Part shown: piece by piece, positions 15,593 to 25,279 of the stretch
How positions within the stretch are numbered: the stretch's first letter is position 1
Layout of the letters: each line of letters starts with the position of its first letter
DNA from: Actinomycetes bacterium
GTDB taxonomy: Bacteria; Actinomycetota; Thermoleophilia; BMS3ABIN01
DNA: 42,689 nt
Direction: 5' to 3'
Assembly (NCBI GenBank): GCA_021790115.1
Contig: JAJYIM010000015.1
Coordinates: 1 to 42,689, forward strand
The notes under the pieces: generated by a model
The model's database searches: none
What the model was told of the DNA's origin: nothing
Seen by the model: only the letters and a program-made list of their open reading frames with translations
Translations under genes and position numbers: made by a program

Positions 15593-16690
15593 TTACTGCG
15601 GCGCCAGGCTCTGGCCGTTGTAATTGATCTCCCTGACCTCGGCCTCAACCTTTTTTACCATCGCCGGCGGCTGGGCCACGTAGTCGAGGCTGGCCGCATA
15701 CTGCTGCCCTTGATGGATACCCCACCAGAGGAAATCAACCAGCGCCTTGCCCTTGGCCTGGTCCTGCTGGTCCTTGTACACCAGGATGTAGGTGAAACCG
15801 GAGATGGGATAGGCGCTGGCGCCGTCAGGGTTGCCGACGGAGCCAGCACGGAAGTCGGCCGGCATGTTGGCCACCGCAGTCTGTATTGCCGCCGTGGTGT
15901 TCTCCAGCGTCGGCTCAACAAAGTTGCCCGACTTGTTCTTTATTAGCGCGTACGGCAGATTGTTTTGCTTGGCGTAGGACAGCTCCACATATCCAATCGA
16001 TCCCTCGGACTGCTTCACCTGGCCGGTGACGCCTTCGCTGCCCTTGCCTCCCAGACCTACCGGCCATTTCACTTCGGTGCCGTGCCCGACCTGGCTGCTC
16101 CAGTCGGGGCTGACTGCCGAAAGGTAGCTGGTGAAGATGTTCGAGGTGCCGCTGCCGTCGGAGCGGTGCACGGTAACAATGGGCTCATCGGGGAAGTTTA
16201 CGCCCGGATTGTCCGCCTTGAGGGCGGGATCGTTCCAGTTCTTGATCTTGCCCAGATAAATGTCGGCCAGCGTCAACCCGCTCAACTTGAGCTTGTTTGG
16301 CACCCCCTGGACGTTATAGGTGATGGCGACGGCGCCGGCCACCGTGGGGACGTGCAGCACTTGTTTTGGCGCTTTGGTCAACTGGGCGTCAGTCATGGGA
16401 GCATCCGTGGCCCCCCAGTCAACCGTCTGGGCGGTGAACTGCTGGATGCCGGCGCCGCTGCCGATCGACTGGTAATTTATATTGACTCCTGGTTGAACCT
16501 TGCTGTATTCGCCAAACCACTTGGAATAAATGGGAAAGGCAAAGGTGGAGCCGGCGCCGGTAAGCGAGGCATTGTCAGAGCCGCCCGCGGTGGAGCCGCC
16601 GCCACAGCCGGCCGCCGCGGCGATCACCCCCGCCAGTGTCAGGACGGCCGCCGCCAGAGCAGCGAGTTTTACAATTCCCTTGTTTTTCAA
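15593..16690 (-). CDS. pstS: Phosphate-binding lipoprotein PstS
   Basis: About 365 residues. The signal sequence has a lipobox (AAAAGC) near residue 27, giving a lipid-anchored protein on the outer face of the membrane. Phosphate-binding features include LTGAGSTFAFPIYSKW near the mature N-terminus and VTVHRSDGSGTSNIF, the classic serine-rich site. It delivers phosphate to PstCAB. The TTG at 16690 is preferred because AGGAGG lies 10 bases upstream and it precedes a normal signal peptide. The longer open frame adds an unlikely basic extension. It is divergent from pstC. Confidence 0.93.
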   Translation of the reverse strand: MKNKGIVKLAALAAAVLTLAGVIAAAAGCGGGSTAGGSDNASLTGAGSTFAFPIYSKWFGEYSKVQPGVNINYQSIGSGAGIQQFTAQTVDWGATDAPMTDAQLTKAPKQVLHVPTVAGAVAITYNVQGVPNKLKLSGLTLADIYLGKIKNWNDPALKADNPGVNFPDEPIVTVHRSDGSGTSNIFTSYLSAVSPDWSSQVGHGTEVKWPVGLGGKGSEGVTGQVKQSEGSIGYVELSYAKQNNLPYALIKNKSGNFVEPTLENTTAAIQTAVANMPADFRAGSVGNPDGASAYPISGFTYILVYKDQQDQAKGKALVDFLWWGIHQGQQYAASLDYVAQPPAMVKKVEAEVREINYNGQSLAPQ

Positions 16691-16767
16691 GCTGATCAAT
16701 CCTCCTGTCTTTGACCTTGATTTTGATTTTGACAGCCATAAGATTAGCAGAAGGAAAAAATTCATAG

Positions 16768-16806
16768 GTTACAAAGCGGTAAACAATTTGTGAAAAAAAA
16801 GTTAAC
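16768..16806 (-). promoter_or_regulatory. Pho box for pstS: four 11-bp-spaced repeats
   Basis: Read on the plus strand, GTTACA (16768), GTAAAC (16779), GTGAAA (16790) and GTTAAC (16801) start exactly 11 bp apart, about 80 bp upstream of the pstS start. PhoB/PhoP regulators bind such arrays, for which actinobacteria use GTTCAC-like units. The neighbouring PhoB is the likely binder. Confidence 0.65.
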
Positions 16807-16969
16807 AGGCAGAGAGTTACCATTGGGAAAGATCGCTCGCCTCCGGCTCGGGATGGCTGGTTTCCGTTTGCGCTTTCGGGTCTTTGGCTTTCGAATTTTG
16901 GATTTAGAACCCGGCATCCGATTTCGGTTTTATCCAGCATCCGGGGTCCAGCATCCGGCGTCCGCTTTA

Positions 16970-17008
16970 TTCACATTTTTGTAACAACTTTTTAACTGCC
17001 CTTTAACC
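16970..17008 (+). promoter_or_regulatory. Pho box for pstCAB-phoU: four 11-bp-spaced repeats
   Basis: TTCACA (16970), GTAACA (16981), TTAACT (16992) and TTAACC (17003) start 11 bp apart, about 50 bp upstream of the pstC frame. Together with 16768-16806 this gives each divergent transcript its own array. The stretch between them contains only short CAGCATCCGG-like repeats. Confidence 0.65.
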
Positions 17009-17059
17009 TATGGCCGGCAGGAATCTGCTACCTTTGCCTCGACGGTTTTATTCCAGTTC

Positions 17060-18094
17060 TTGCCGCACTTGGCCCGCCTGTCGAAAGCGAGGCGCAGTCC
17101 CATAACCAAAACAAAATCGATAACAGCAAACCTGCGCCGCAGCCTGCACCGGGGGATCCGGCCGGGCCGGGGCCGGCTGGGGGACTCGCTGTTCGCCGCC
17201 GCCGCTTTTCTGGCGGCCGCCGGCATCATCGCGCTGATGGCGCTGATGGTCTACAAGCTGATGCAGCAGGCGATGCCGGCGGTGGAGGCATTTGGCGCCG
17301 GTTTTGTGACATCAACGGAATGGGACCCGGTCAACAACAATTTCGGCGCCCTCCCTTTTATTTACGGCACTGTCATCTCGTCGCTCTTGGCGCTGTTGAT
17401 GGCCGTGCCGCTCAGCCTGGGAATCGCCATCTACCTGAGCCAGTTTGCGCCCAGCTGGCTGCGCTCGCCGCTGGGCCTGGTGGTGGAGCTGCTGGCGGCC
17501 ATACCAAGCGTTGTCTACGGGCTCTGGGGAATTTTTGTGCTGGCGCCCTTTCTGGGCAAGACCGTGGAGCCGTTTATCTCCGGCCACCTGGGGGGAATCC
17601 CGGTTTTCCGGGGGCCCGTCTATGGGGTCGGCCTGTTTGCGGCCTCGGTTGTGCTTGCCATCATGATTATCCCCACGATTTCGGCGATCTCCCGCGAGAC
17701 GATGCGGAACGTCTCCCGGGACCAGAAAGAAGCGGCCCAGGCGCTGGGAGCCACTCCCTGGGAAACGGTGAAAATGGCGGTGCTGCCGCTGGCCCGGCCG
17801 GGCATCATCGGCGCGGTTATCCTGGGGCTGGGCCGGGCCCTGGGAGAGACAATGGCGGTAACAATGCTAATCGGCAACAGTCCCAAGATTTCCGCCTCCA
17901 TCTTCGCTCCCGCCTACTCGATCGCCAGCGTCATCGCCAGCGAGTTCGCCGAGGTGACGGAGGGCCGGCATATGGCGGCGCTCATCGAGATGGCGCTCAT
18001 CCTGCTGGTTATCACGCTGGCTCTCAACCTGTTGGCGCGCCTGCTGGTGCAGAAGACCGGCAGCCGGGCCACAAAAGCCAAAGCCCGGCCATGA
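17060..18094 (+). CDS. pstC: Phosphate ABC transporter permease PstC
   Basis: Up to 344 residues with six membrane spans. Recognisable PstC features are the opening helix (LFAAAAFLAAAGIIALMALMVYKL), FGALPFIYGTVISSLLAL, and the EAA loop EAAQALGATPWETVKMAVLP that contacts PstB. It forms the phosphate channel with PstA. The start is uncertain: the frame opens with TTG at 17060 without a ribosome-binding site. Its stop overlaps the pstA ATG (ATGA). Confidence 0.93.
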   Translation: MPHLARLSKARRSPITKTKSITANLRRSLHRGIRPGRGRLGDSLFAAAAFLAAAGIIALMALMVYKLMQQAMPAVEAFGAGFVTSTEWDPVNNNFGALPFIYGTVISSLLALLMAVPLSLGIAIYLSQFAPSWLRSPLGLVVELLAAIPSVVYGLWGIFVLAPFLGKTVEPFISGHLGGIPVFRGPVYGVGLFAASVVLAIMIIPTISAISRETMRNVSRDQKEAAQALGATPWETVKMAVLPLARPGIIGAVILGLGRALGETMAVTMLIGNSPKISASIFAPAYSIASVIASEFAEVTEGRHMAALIEMALILLVITLALNLLARLLVQKTGSRATKAKARP

Positions 18095-19092
18095 GCGAGT
18101 ATGTGCAAACGCCAGAGGAGGAAGGCGGCAACACCATGATGCCGGCGCCGCCAGCCTTACCCGGCGCAGTTCCCGCCGCCGGGGCGCATGGCGGCCATCA
18201 GCCGGAGCGCGGACCAGACACGGGCGGCGGACTCTACCGGCAAAGCAACCTGCGCCGCCGCAGCCGAAACATCAGAAGCAGGCTGGCGCATGCGCTCTGC
18301 GCCCTGTCGACGGTGATCGCAATGGTTCCCCTTGCACTAATTCTTTTTTATGTTATTTATCAAGGCGCGGGGGCTCTCAATTTCAGCTTCCTGACCAGCC
18401 TGCCCAAGCCGGTGGGAGAAAGCGGCGGCGGCATGGGCAACGCCATCGCCGGCTCGCTGATTCTGATCGGCATCGCCGCCGTGATCGGGGTGCCGTTTGG
18501 CGTGCTGGCCGGCACTCACCTGGCCGAGTACCGCAGCCCGCGGCTGAGCTGGATTGTCAGGCTGCTGTCCGATACCTTAAGTGGCGTCCCATCCATCATC
18601 GTCGGCGTGTTTGTCTACACATTGCTGGTGCTGACATTTAAACAATTTTCAGCTATCGCCGGAGGGGTGGCGCTCGGCATCCTGATGCTTCCCACCGTTG
18701 CGCGAACCACAGAGGACATGATGCGGATGGTGCCCGACACCCTCCGGGAGGCTTCCCTGGCGCTGGGCATCCCGCGCTGGCGCACAATCACAAGCGTCGT
18801 CATTAAAACAGCTGGAGGCGGCATAATGACCGGCGTGATGCTGGCGCTGGCGCGGATTGCCGGCGAGACGGCGCCGCTGCTGTTTACGGCGCTAAGCAGC
18901 CGCACCTGGCCGATGGGGCTGGACAAGCCGGTGGCGTCGCTGCCGGTGCAGATCTACACCTATGCAATCTCCCCCTTTGACGCCTGGCACAAGCAGGCAT
19001 GGGCGGGCTCCCTCGTCCTTGTCCTGATGGTGCTGCTCTTAAGCATTGGCTCAAAACTTTACTTTGGCAGAAAAATGCAGAGAGCGAGATAA
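18091..19092 (+). CDS. pstA: Phosphate ABC transporter permease PstA
   Basis: 333 residues. A long polar Pro/Gly-rich N-terminal extension of about 70 residues precedes six membrane spans. The PstA family is shown by GGGMGNAIAGSLILIG, LSDTLSGVPSIIVGVFVY, the EAA loop REASLALGIPRWRTITSVVI, and ARIAGETAPLLFTAL. The ATG at 18091 overlaps the pstC stop. A much longer open frame upstream (from 17320) is an out-of-frame shadow of pstC. It pairs with PstC as the membrane channel. Confidence 0.94.
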   Translation: MSEYVQTPEEEGGNTMMPAPPALPGAVPAAGAHGGHQPERGPDTGGGLYRQSNLRRRSRNIRSRLAHALCALSTVIAMVPLALILFYVIYQGAGALNFSFLTSLPKPVGESGGGMGNAIAGSLILIGIAAVIGVPFGVLAGTHLAEYRSPRLSWIVRLLSDTLSGVPSIIVGVFVYTLLVLTFKQFSAIAGGVALGILMLPTVARTTEDMMRMVPDTLREASLALGIPRWRTITSVVIKTAGGGIMTGVMLALARIAGETAPLLFTALSSRTWPMGLDKPVASLPVQIYTYAISPFDAWHKQAWAGSLVLVLMVLLLSIGSKLYFGRKMQRAR

Positions 19093-19095
19093 TCA

Positions 19096-19875
19096 ATGGC
19101 AGGACATGTCACTACAAGCAGCCTCAGCGCTTCGTTCGGAGACATCCAGGCAATTGATGATGTCACGGTTGAGATCCCGGCCAACAAGGTGACGGCGATC
19201 ATCGGCCCCTCCGGCTGTGGCAAGTCCACATTCCTGCGCTGCCTCAACCGCATGCACGAGCTGGTTCCCGGGGCGAAAATATCAGGCGAGGTGGTTTGGG
19301 ACGGCAAGAACATTTACGGGCCCGGGATGGACGCCACCGAGGTCCGGCGCGGCATCGGCATGGTTTTTCAGAAGCCGAATCCATTTCCGCTGATGTCGGT
19401 TGAGGAGAACGTCAGCGCCGGCATCAGGCTGACCGGCGGCAGAATGAGCAAGGCCATGGTCGCCGAGATCGTCGAACACAGCCTGCGGCTGGCGGCGCTC
19501 TGGGACGAAGTCAAGAACAAGCTGCACAAACCGGGTGGCGGCCTTTCCGGCGGCCAGCAGCAGCGGCTTTGCATCGCCAGGGCGCTGGCGGTGCAACCGG
19601 ACATCATCCTCATGGATGAACCCTGCTCGGCGCTCGACCCCGCCTCCACGCAGAAAATCGAAGACACAATTGACAAACTGAAGCAAAACTTCACAATAGT
19701 TATTGTCACACACAACATGCAGCAGGCCGCGCGCGTCTCTGATTCCACCGGTTTCATGCTCGCCCGGGAGATGGGCGATCCCGGCCGGATGATCGAGTAC
19801 GGACCCACAAATAAAATCTTCACCATGCCTGACCGCAAGGAGACAGAAAACTATATCACGGGGAGGTTTGGCTAA
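19096..19875 (+). CDS. pstB: Phosphate ABC transporter ATPase PstB
   Basis: 259 residues, standard PstB. Walker A is GPSGCGKST at 37-45, followed by [20 protein letters not shown], which is diagnostic of PstB. The Q-loop is [11 protein letters not shown], the signature [15 protein letters not shown] and Walker [14 protein letters not shown]. It powers phosphate import and is the point where PhoU couples transport to PhoR signalling. It starts four bases after pstA and slightly overlaps the phoU frame. Confidence 0.96.
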   Translation: MAGHVTTSSLSASFGDIQAIDDVTVEIPANKVTAIIGPSGCGKSTFLRCLNRMHELVPGAKISGEVVWDGKNIYGPGMDATEVRRGIGMVFQKPNPFPLMSVEENVSAGIRLTGGRMSKAMVAEIVEHSLRLAALWDEVKNKLHKPGGGLSGGQQQRLCIARALAVQPDIILMDEPCSALDPASTQKIEDTIDKLKQNFTIVIVTHNMQQAARVSDSTGFMLAREMGDPGRMIEYGPTNKIFTMPDRKETENYITGRFG

Positions 19876-19876
19876 A

Positions 19877-20581
19877 GTGACGCGGCAATCGTTTCACGAG
19901 GGACTGAAGCAGCTCAATCAGGAGATCCTCCACCTGGGGAGCCTGGTGGTGGACGCGGTTGACCTTTCTACGCAGGCGCTGTTTACCGGGGACAGCAAGC
20001 TGGCCAACAGCGTCATTGCCGGCGACGAGGACATCAATGAGCTGACCCTGCGCATCGAAGGGCAAAGCCTGGCGCTGCAGGCGCGCCAGCAGCCGGTGGC
20101 GGGGGACCTGCGCCTGCTGCACGTCTGCCTGCTGGTCAGCCTGCACCTGGAGCGGATCGGCGACCTGGCCGTCAACATCGCCAAGATCGCCAAGCGGCTG
20201 GAGCGCACCAGCGCCGCCGAGCCCTATCTGGACCTGCTCAGAAAGATGTCGGCGCAGGCGCTGGAAGTATTAAGGCAGGGGATCAAGGCGTTTGCCGACC
20301 GCGACGTCAAGCTGGCAGACTCGCTGGAAGCTATCGATGAGCCGATCGATGAGATGTTTAAGGAGATCCTCTCGCGCCTGCTGCATCCGCAGACAAACGG
20401 AGAGGAGACATCAGCCGAGTGGGCGACGCATATTGCCCTGGCCAGCCGTTACATCGAGCGCATCGCCGACCAGGTGGTGGACATGGGCGGCCGAGTCAGC
20501 TTCCTGGTAACAGGCCAACTGGACGGAACCTATTTCGACCGGGCGGCACCGGAGGATCTTGGCAAGCAGTTTGGCGAATAA
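19877..20581 (+). CDS. phoU: Phosphate signalling regulator PhoU
   Basis: About 234 residues, all helical. Two PhoU repeats are visible, each with the E-x3-D-x3-type metal motif (VIAGDEDINELTLRIE and DEPIDEMFKEILSRLL) and the later HLERIGDLAVNIAKIAKR and YIERIADQVVDMGGR. PhoU damps PstSCAB uptake and PhoR activation when phosphate is plentiful. GTG at 19877 is preferred because GGGAGG lies 10 bases upstream. TTG at 19868 is only one base from that site. Confidence 0.94.
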   Translation: MTRQSFHEGLKQLNQEILHLGSLVVDAVDLSTQALFTGDSKLANSVIAGDEDINELTLRIEGQSLALQARQQPVAGDLRLLHVCLLVSLHLERIGDLAVNIAKIAKRLERTSAAEPYLDLLRKMSAQALEVLRQGIKAFADRDVKLADSLEAIDEPIDEMFKEILSRLLHPQTNGEETSAEWATHIALASRYIERIADQVVDMGGRVSFLVTGQLDGTYFDRAAPEDLGKQFGE

Positions 20582-20624
20582 CACCCAGGGGGGACATCAT
20601 TAACCCGCAACCATTACGTCAAAA

Positions 20625-21836
<1,212 letters not shown>

Positions 21837-21842
21837 TGCGCT

Positions 21843-22562
21843 CTAGGCCGCTTCTTTTACCTCAAACTTATACCCAAAACCGTGATGAGTGTGTAGAAAC
21901 GTGTAGCCGGGCAGCCGCTGCGCCAGCTTCTTCCTTAGCCTGCGGACGAAAACATCCACCGACCTGTCGCCGTGCAGCATTTCATATCCCCAAACCGTGC
22001 GGTATACCTCTTCCCGCGAGAGGGCGCGCGGCGCTTCCCGGGCAAGCAGGCTCAGCAGGGCAAACTCTTTCGGCGTCAGCCCCAGCGGCTCGCCTTCAGC
22101 CGAGGCCTCCTTCCGTACCGGATCGATCAAGATCGGCCCTGCCTCGATTGCCAGCTGCCGGTCATCCTTAAGCCCCCCTCTGGCGCGGCGCAGCTGCGCT
22201 TTTACCCGGGCGATGAGCTCGCTCATGCTAAACGGCTTGGTCATGTAGTCATCCGCGCCCAGTGACAGGCACTCAACCTTGTCAAAGTCGCTGGTGCGGG
22301 CGCTCAGCACAATGATCGGCAGGTCAAAACCTTCCTCCCGCGCCTGCTGGCAAAGCTTCCAGCCGTCCAGCAGCGGCAGCATCAGGTCCAGTATCAACAG
22401 GTCCGGTTTTTCGCTCCTTATGAGCCGCAGGCCTTTGAGTCCGTCGGCAGCCTGCAGGCAGGAAAATCCCTGTTTCACAAGATTGAAGCGGATGCTTTCC
22501 GAGATGCTCTCATCATCCTCCACGATGAGAATGCGGGCATGGGTTTCCTTAAGGGCAGCCAT
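21843..22562 (-). CDS. phoB: PhoB/PhoP-type phosphate response regulator
   Basis: 239 residues, OmpR family. The receiver has ED acidic residues near 15-17, phosphoacceptor D59 in LLILDLMLPLLDGW and K in MTKPFSM. The winged-helix C-terminus ends with DRSVDVFVRRLRKKL and HHGFGYKFE. It presumably binds the two 11-bp repeat arrays between pstS and pstC. It is convergent with phoR, so kinase and regulator are on opposite strands, which is unusual for the pair. Confidence 0.9.
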   Translation of the reverse strand: MAALKETHARILIVEDDESISESIRFNLVKQGFSCLQAADGLKGLRLIRSEKPDLLILDLMLPLLDGWKLCQQAREEGFDLPIIVLSARTSDFDKVECLSLGADDYMTKPFSMSELIARVKAQLRRARGGLKDDRQLAIEAGPILIDPVRKEASAEGEPLGLTPKEFALLSLLAREAPRALSREEVYRTVWGYEMLHGDRSVDVFVRRLRKKLAQRLPGYTFLHTHHGFGYKFEVKEAA

Positions 22563-22652
22563 GCCCAGATTGTAACAAAAAGGACTGCGTTTAAATGTCG
22601 CTTCAGCCCTGGTAAGATTGGGCTCCCCCGGTTCACCGCAGCGCAGATTAAA

Positions 22653-22699
22653 TAAACTAGTTTAGCTTTATTGACGTGGTTTCCTTATTTGGCTATTCT
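22653..22699 (+). promoter_or_regulatory. Promoter with upstream palindrome for the small zinc-ribbon gene
   Basis: The perfect palindrome TAAACTAGTTTA (22653-22664) is followed by TTGACG (-35, 22671), 17 bp, and TATTCT (-10, 22694). Transcription would begin at about 22706, the GTG start itself, implying a leaderless mRNA. Confidence 0.55.
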
Positions 22700-22705
22700 T
22701 TACAT

Positions 22706-22963
22706 GTGAAAAAAATTGCCTGTCCATATTGCGAAGCTATGATCGAGACCGTTTATCCGCAAAAATTTCAGCCTTGCCCGTCATGCGGCTACAGATCCGC
22801 CAGGATCAGCTCCCCATCCGGCAGCTACCTTGTCATCGACAGTCAGCTACCCAACCTGCTTGAAAGGTACGAAGAGCTGCAGGGCCGCGAAAGCGGCAAT
22901 GTGATATTAATCGACCGGCGCATTGGCCACAAATCGGTCGCCGGAACTGAACGGCGCCGCTAA
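22706..22963 (+). CDS. Small zinc-ribbon protein
   Basis: 85 residues. CPYC and CPSC, 14 residues apart, form a four-cysteine zinc ribbon near the N-terminus. A charged region (LPNLLERYEELQGRESGNVILIDRR) follows. GTG at 22706 is chosen because it lies seven bases past a good -10 element and begins VKKIACPYCE. An in-frame GTG at 22676 lies within the promoter. No specific family is recognised. It is the first of three tiny cysteine-rich proteins in a row, and zinc or redox regulation is possible but unproven. Confidence 0.65.
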   Translation: MKKIACPYCEAMIETVYPQKFQPCPSCGYRSARISSPSGSYLVIDSQLPNLLERYEELQGRESGNVILIDRRIGHKSVAGTERRR

Positions 22964-23029
22964 CTGGATAAAACCGGCCTCCGTCATCCCCGGCAAACAC
23001 TCCTTTCCGTGAACATCTGGTCAGGAAAA

Positions 23030-23173
23030 ATGAATACTTGTCAAGAATGGGAAGCAGACAATTTCTGCCTCGTCATGCTCAAGGATGAATATTTGCGCCA
23101 TTCCTGCCGGGTCTGTTCCTCCTTGGGCGACTGCTGGCCGGACCAGCTTGAATGTTCCGAGCAGGCAAAATAA
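23030..23173 (+). CDS. Small six-cysteine protein, unknown function
   Basis: 47 residues beginning MNTCQEWEADNFCLVML, with cysteines at 4, 13, 26, 29, 35 and 42. Charged residues and three tryptophans or tyrosines are spread along it. There is no signal peptide or membrane segment. The spacing C-x8-C-x12-C-x2-C-x5-C-x6-C suggests a metal-binding or redox mini-protein. AGGA lies close upstream of the ATG. It is probably cotranscribed with the zinc-ribbon gene 66 bp upstream. I do not recognise a family. Confidence 0.5.
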   Translation: MNTCQEWEADNFCLVMLKDEYLRHSCRVCSSLGDCWPDQLECSEQAK

Positions 23174-23288
23174 CGCTTAGCCATTTTTAACTTTCCGGCT
23201 GCTCAACTTTGCCTAATGTTAACTTAACACCATCTTAATCTTGCCCTGTTAATATCATAATTGGCTGTTGACCTTCAGCCTCCCCAAA

Positions 23289-23336
23289 GCGGAAGGCCTG
23301 CAATTGTGGCTCCAGCAGGTTTTGCAGGCCTTCCGC
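23289..23336 (+). terminator. Intrinsic terminator after the small cysteine-rich genes
   Basis: GCGGAAGGCCTGCAA pairs perfectly with TTGCAGGCCTTCCGC (15 bp, 18-base loop), followed by GCCCGCTTTTTAAGCCTTTTTTAT. The 23174-23288 stretch before it is AT-rich, with several TTAAC/TTAAT words that could be a promoter or weak regulator sites. Confidence 0.75.
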
Positions 23337-23452
23337 GCCCGCTTTTTAAGCCTTTTTTATTCCTCGCCCCCGATGCTTCTTTATTTTTTTCTCTTCCTGA
23401 AAAAAACTCTAAAGTCTTCCCGGGCTCCGGCCGATAACAACTTCACTTAAAT

Positions 23453-23477
23453 GGCTCTCCGGAGAAACCGGTGAGCC
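23453..23477 (+). promoter_or_regulatory. Leader hairpin directly before a small zinc-ribbon gene
   Basis: GGCTCTCCGG and CCGGTGAGCC form a 10-position stem (one mismatch) around AGAAA, ending four bases before the AGGAGG ribosome-binding site of the gene at 23493. Its position would allow control of translation. It matches no riboswitch class that I recognise. Confidence 0.4.
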
Positions 23478-23492
23478 GGGCAGGAGGCCCAA

Positions 23493-23654
23493 ATGGGATA
23501 CTGTGATGTTTGTCAGTCGGCCGGATCGGTAAACAGGTTTGGTTTCTGTGAGGTGTGTGGCAGCGAGCATGAAACCGCCGGGGCGGACCTGGTTATGGAA
23601 GCGGCGTCAGTGGCAAATCATTACAGCGCCTGTGGCGCTCTTGAGGCCGGCTAG
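23493..23654 (+). CDS. Small zinc-ribbon protein, 53 residues
   Basis: It begins MGYCDVCQSAGSVNRFGFCE, with a second CEVCG pair, so cysteines 4, 7, 20 and 23 form a CX2C-X12-CX2C zinc ribbon. An acidic and alanine-rich tail follows. An AGGAGG five bases before the ATG is the strongest evidence that this is a real gene. A structured leader hairpin precedes it and an intrinsic terminator follows at 23727-23760, so it may be a single-gene transcript. The function is unknown. Confidence 0.6.
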   Translation: MGYCDVCQSAGSVNRFGFCEVCGSEHETAGADLVMEAASVANHYSACGALEAG

Positions 23655-23726
23655 GGAGGCTGCCGGAAAGGGCGATTGGATCAGTTACATAGGGCTTGTT
23701 GCTTCGGACAAAAGTCCCAGGCAACG

Positions 23727-23760
23727 AAGAAATGCGGCCGCCAAAGTGGCCGCATTTCTT
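23727..23760. terminator. Bidirectional intrinsic terminator between the zinc-ribbon gene and glnA
   Basis: AAGAAATGCGGCC pairs perfectly with GGCCGCATTTCTT (13 bp, eight-base loop), with T-rich sequence after it on the plus strand and A/T pairs at the base. It can end both the plus-strand small gene and minus-strand glnA. Confidence 0.85.
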
Positions 23761-23782
23761 TTGTTCTCCAAGTTTAAAGCAA

Positions 23783-25105
23783 TTACAGGATCGACAGGTA
23801 CTTGTCCATCTCCCAGGGGCTCAGCTGCACCCGGTATTCATCCCACTCTTTCTTTTTCACCTCGAGGAGCCGGCCGAATATATGGTCTCCAAGAGCCTTC
23901 TTAAGCAGCTCGCTGTTCTCGGCGGCCTTGATTGCCTCCCCCAGGTTTTCCGGCAGCGTATCGACGCCGAGCGCCTCGCGCTCTTTCTCCGTGACCTCGA
24001 ACAGATTCATCTCCTTTGGCTCTTCCAGCTGGTAGCCCTTCTCAATCCCTTCCAGGCCCGCCTGCAGCATAACGGCAAAGGTCAGATACGGGTTGCAGGC
24101 CGGGTCGGGACTGCGAAACTCGCAGCGGGTGGCTTTCTCCTGACCAGGGTGATACATGGGCACGCGGATGAGCGCCGAACGGTTGCGCCGCGACCAGGCC
24201 TTGTAAACCGGCGCTTCATAACCGGGAACGAGGCGCTTGTACGAGTTGACCCACTGGGCAAAGACGACGCTGATCTCGCTGGCGTGCCCAAGCAGGCCGG
24301 CAATATACCCCTTGGCGGTGTCGCTTAAAAAGTACTGGTCGCTGCCATCAAAGAAGGCGTTGTCGGTTCCCTTAAACAGCGACTGGTGCGTGTGCATGCC
24401 GCTGCCGTTCTCGCCAAAGAGGGGTTTGGGCATAAAGGTGGCGTAGACTCCGTACTGCTCGGCGACTTCCTTGACCACCAGCCGGTAGGTCATGGCGTCG
24501 TCGGCCATTTTCAGGGCATCGGCAAAACGCATGTCAATCTCGTGCTGGGAGGGGCCCACTTCGTGGTGGCTATACTCGATCTGAATGCCCATCTCCTCGC
24601 AGGCCAGCACCGTGTCCCGCCTTAGGTCGCTGGCGATATCAAGCGGCGTCAGGTCAAAGTAGCCGCCTTTGTCCAGAATTTCCGTTCCCTCCGAATTCTT
24701 GAAATAAAAGAACTCCAGCTCCGGGCCAACGTAATAGTGGTCAAAGCCCATGCCGGCGGCGCGCTCAAGCGCCCGTTTGAGAACAAACCGGGGGTCGCCC
24801 TCGTAAGGCGTCTTGTCGGGATTGAGGACATCGCAGATCATCCGGGCGACTTTTTGCTCCTGGGGCCGCCAGGGAAGCACCTTGAAAGTGGAGGGGTCCG
24901 GCATGGCGATCATGTCGCTTTCCTCGATGTCCTGGTATCCGGTGATGGAGGAGCCGTCAAAGCCCATCCCGTTGGTGAGCGCCGTCTCGATCTCGCTGGC
25001 GGTTATAGCAAAGCTCTTCAGCTGCCCGACGACGTCGGTGAACCAGAGGCGAATGAATTTCACATCCTGGTCCTTGACAGTCTTCATTACCTGATCTTTG
25101 TCCAT
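23783..25105 (-). CDS. glnA: Glutamine synthetase type I (alpha-like)
   Basis: 440 residues, the length of GSI-alpha enzymes. Signatures are GFDGSSITGYQDIEESDM, the ATP-site NGSGMHTHQSLFKG, and KRLVPGYEAPVYKAWSRRNRSALIRVP. It makes glutamine from glutamate, ammonia and ATP. The segment that carries the adenylylated tyrosine in GSI-beta (NLYD) reads NLFE, so regulation by adenylylation is unlikely. AAGGAGG lies 12 bases before the ATG. It is downstream of amt1-glnK1 on the same strand, with repeat copy 4 between. Confidence 0.96.
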   Translation of the reverse strand: MDKDQVMKTVKDQDVKFIRLWFTDVVGQLKSFAITASEIETALTNGMGFDGSSITGYQDIEESDMIAMPDPSTFKVLPWRPQEQKVARMICDVLNPDKTPYEGDPRFVLKRALERAAGMGFDHYYVGPELEFFYFKNSEGTEILDKGGYFDLTPLDIASDLRRDTVLACEEMGIQIEYSHHEVGPSQHEIDMRFADALKMADDAMTYRLVVKEVAEQYGVYATFMPKPLFGENGSGMHTHQSLFKGTDNAFFDGSDQYFLSDTAKGYIAGLLGHASEISVVFAQWVNSYKRLVPGYEAPVYKAWSRRNRSALIRVPMYHPGQEKATRCEFRSPDPACNPYLTFAVMLQAGLEGIEKGYQLEEPKEMNLFEVTEKEREALGVDTLPENLGEAIKAAENSELLKKALGDHIFGRLLEVKKKEWDEYRVQLSPWEMDKYLSIL

Positions 25106-25279
25106 CTTGTATTATTTCCTCCTTAGGTCAACAAACTCAAATTCCGGCAAATTTATTTCAGCCGGCAAATTTTAGCCTTCTGAGCCCTCAGTAGCAATAC
25201 CAGGGTGAATGTTTTTTTGGGCAGTTTTTTATACCGGCGTCCAAAGACCGGGGGCCCGGGGCCCGCTGCAAAAGGCTAA

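Noticed and set aside
17320-18090. Long N-terminal extension of the pstA frame
   Set aside because: It is the out-of-frame reading of pstC. The pstA ATG at 18091 overlaps the pstC stop as expected.
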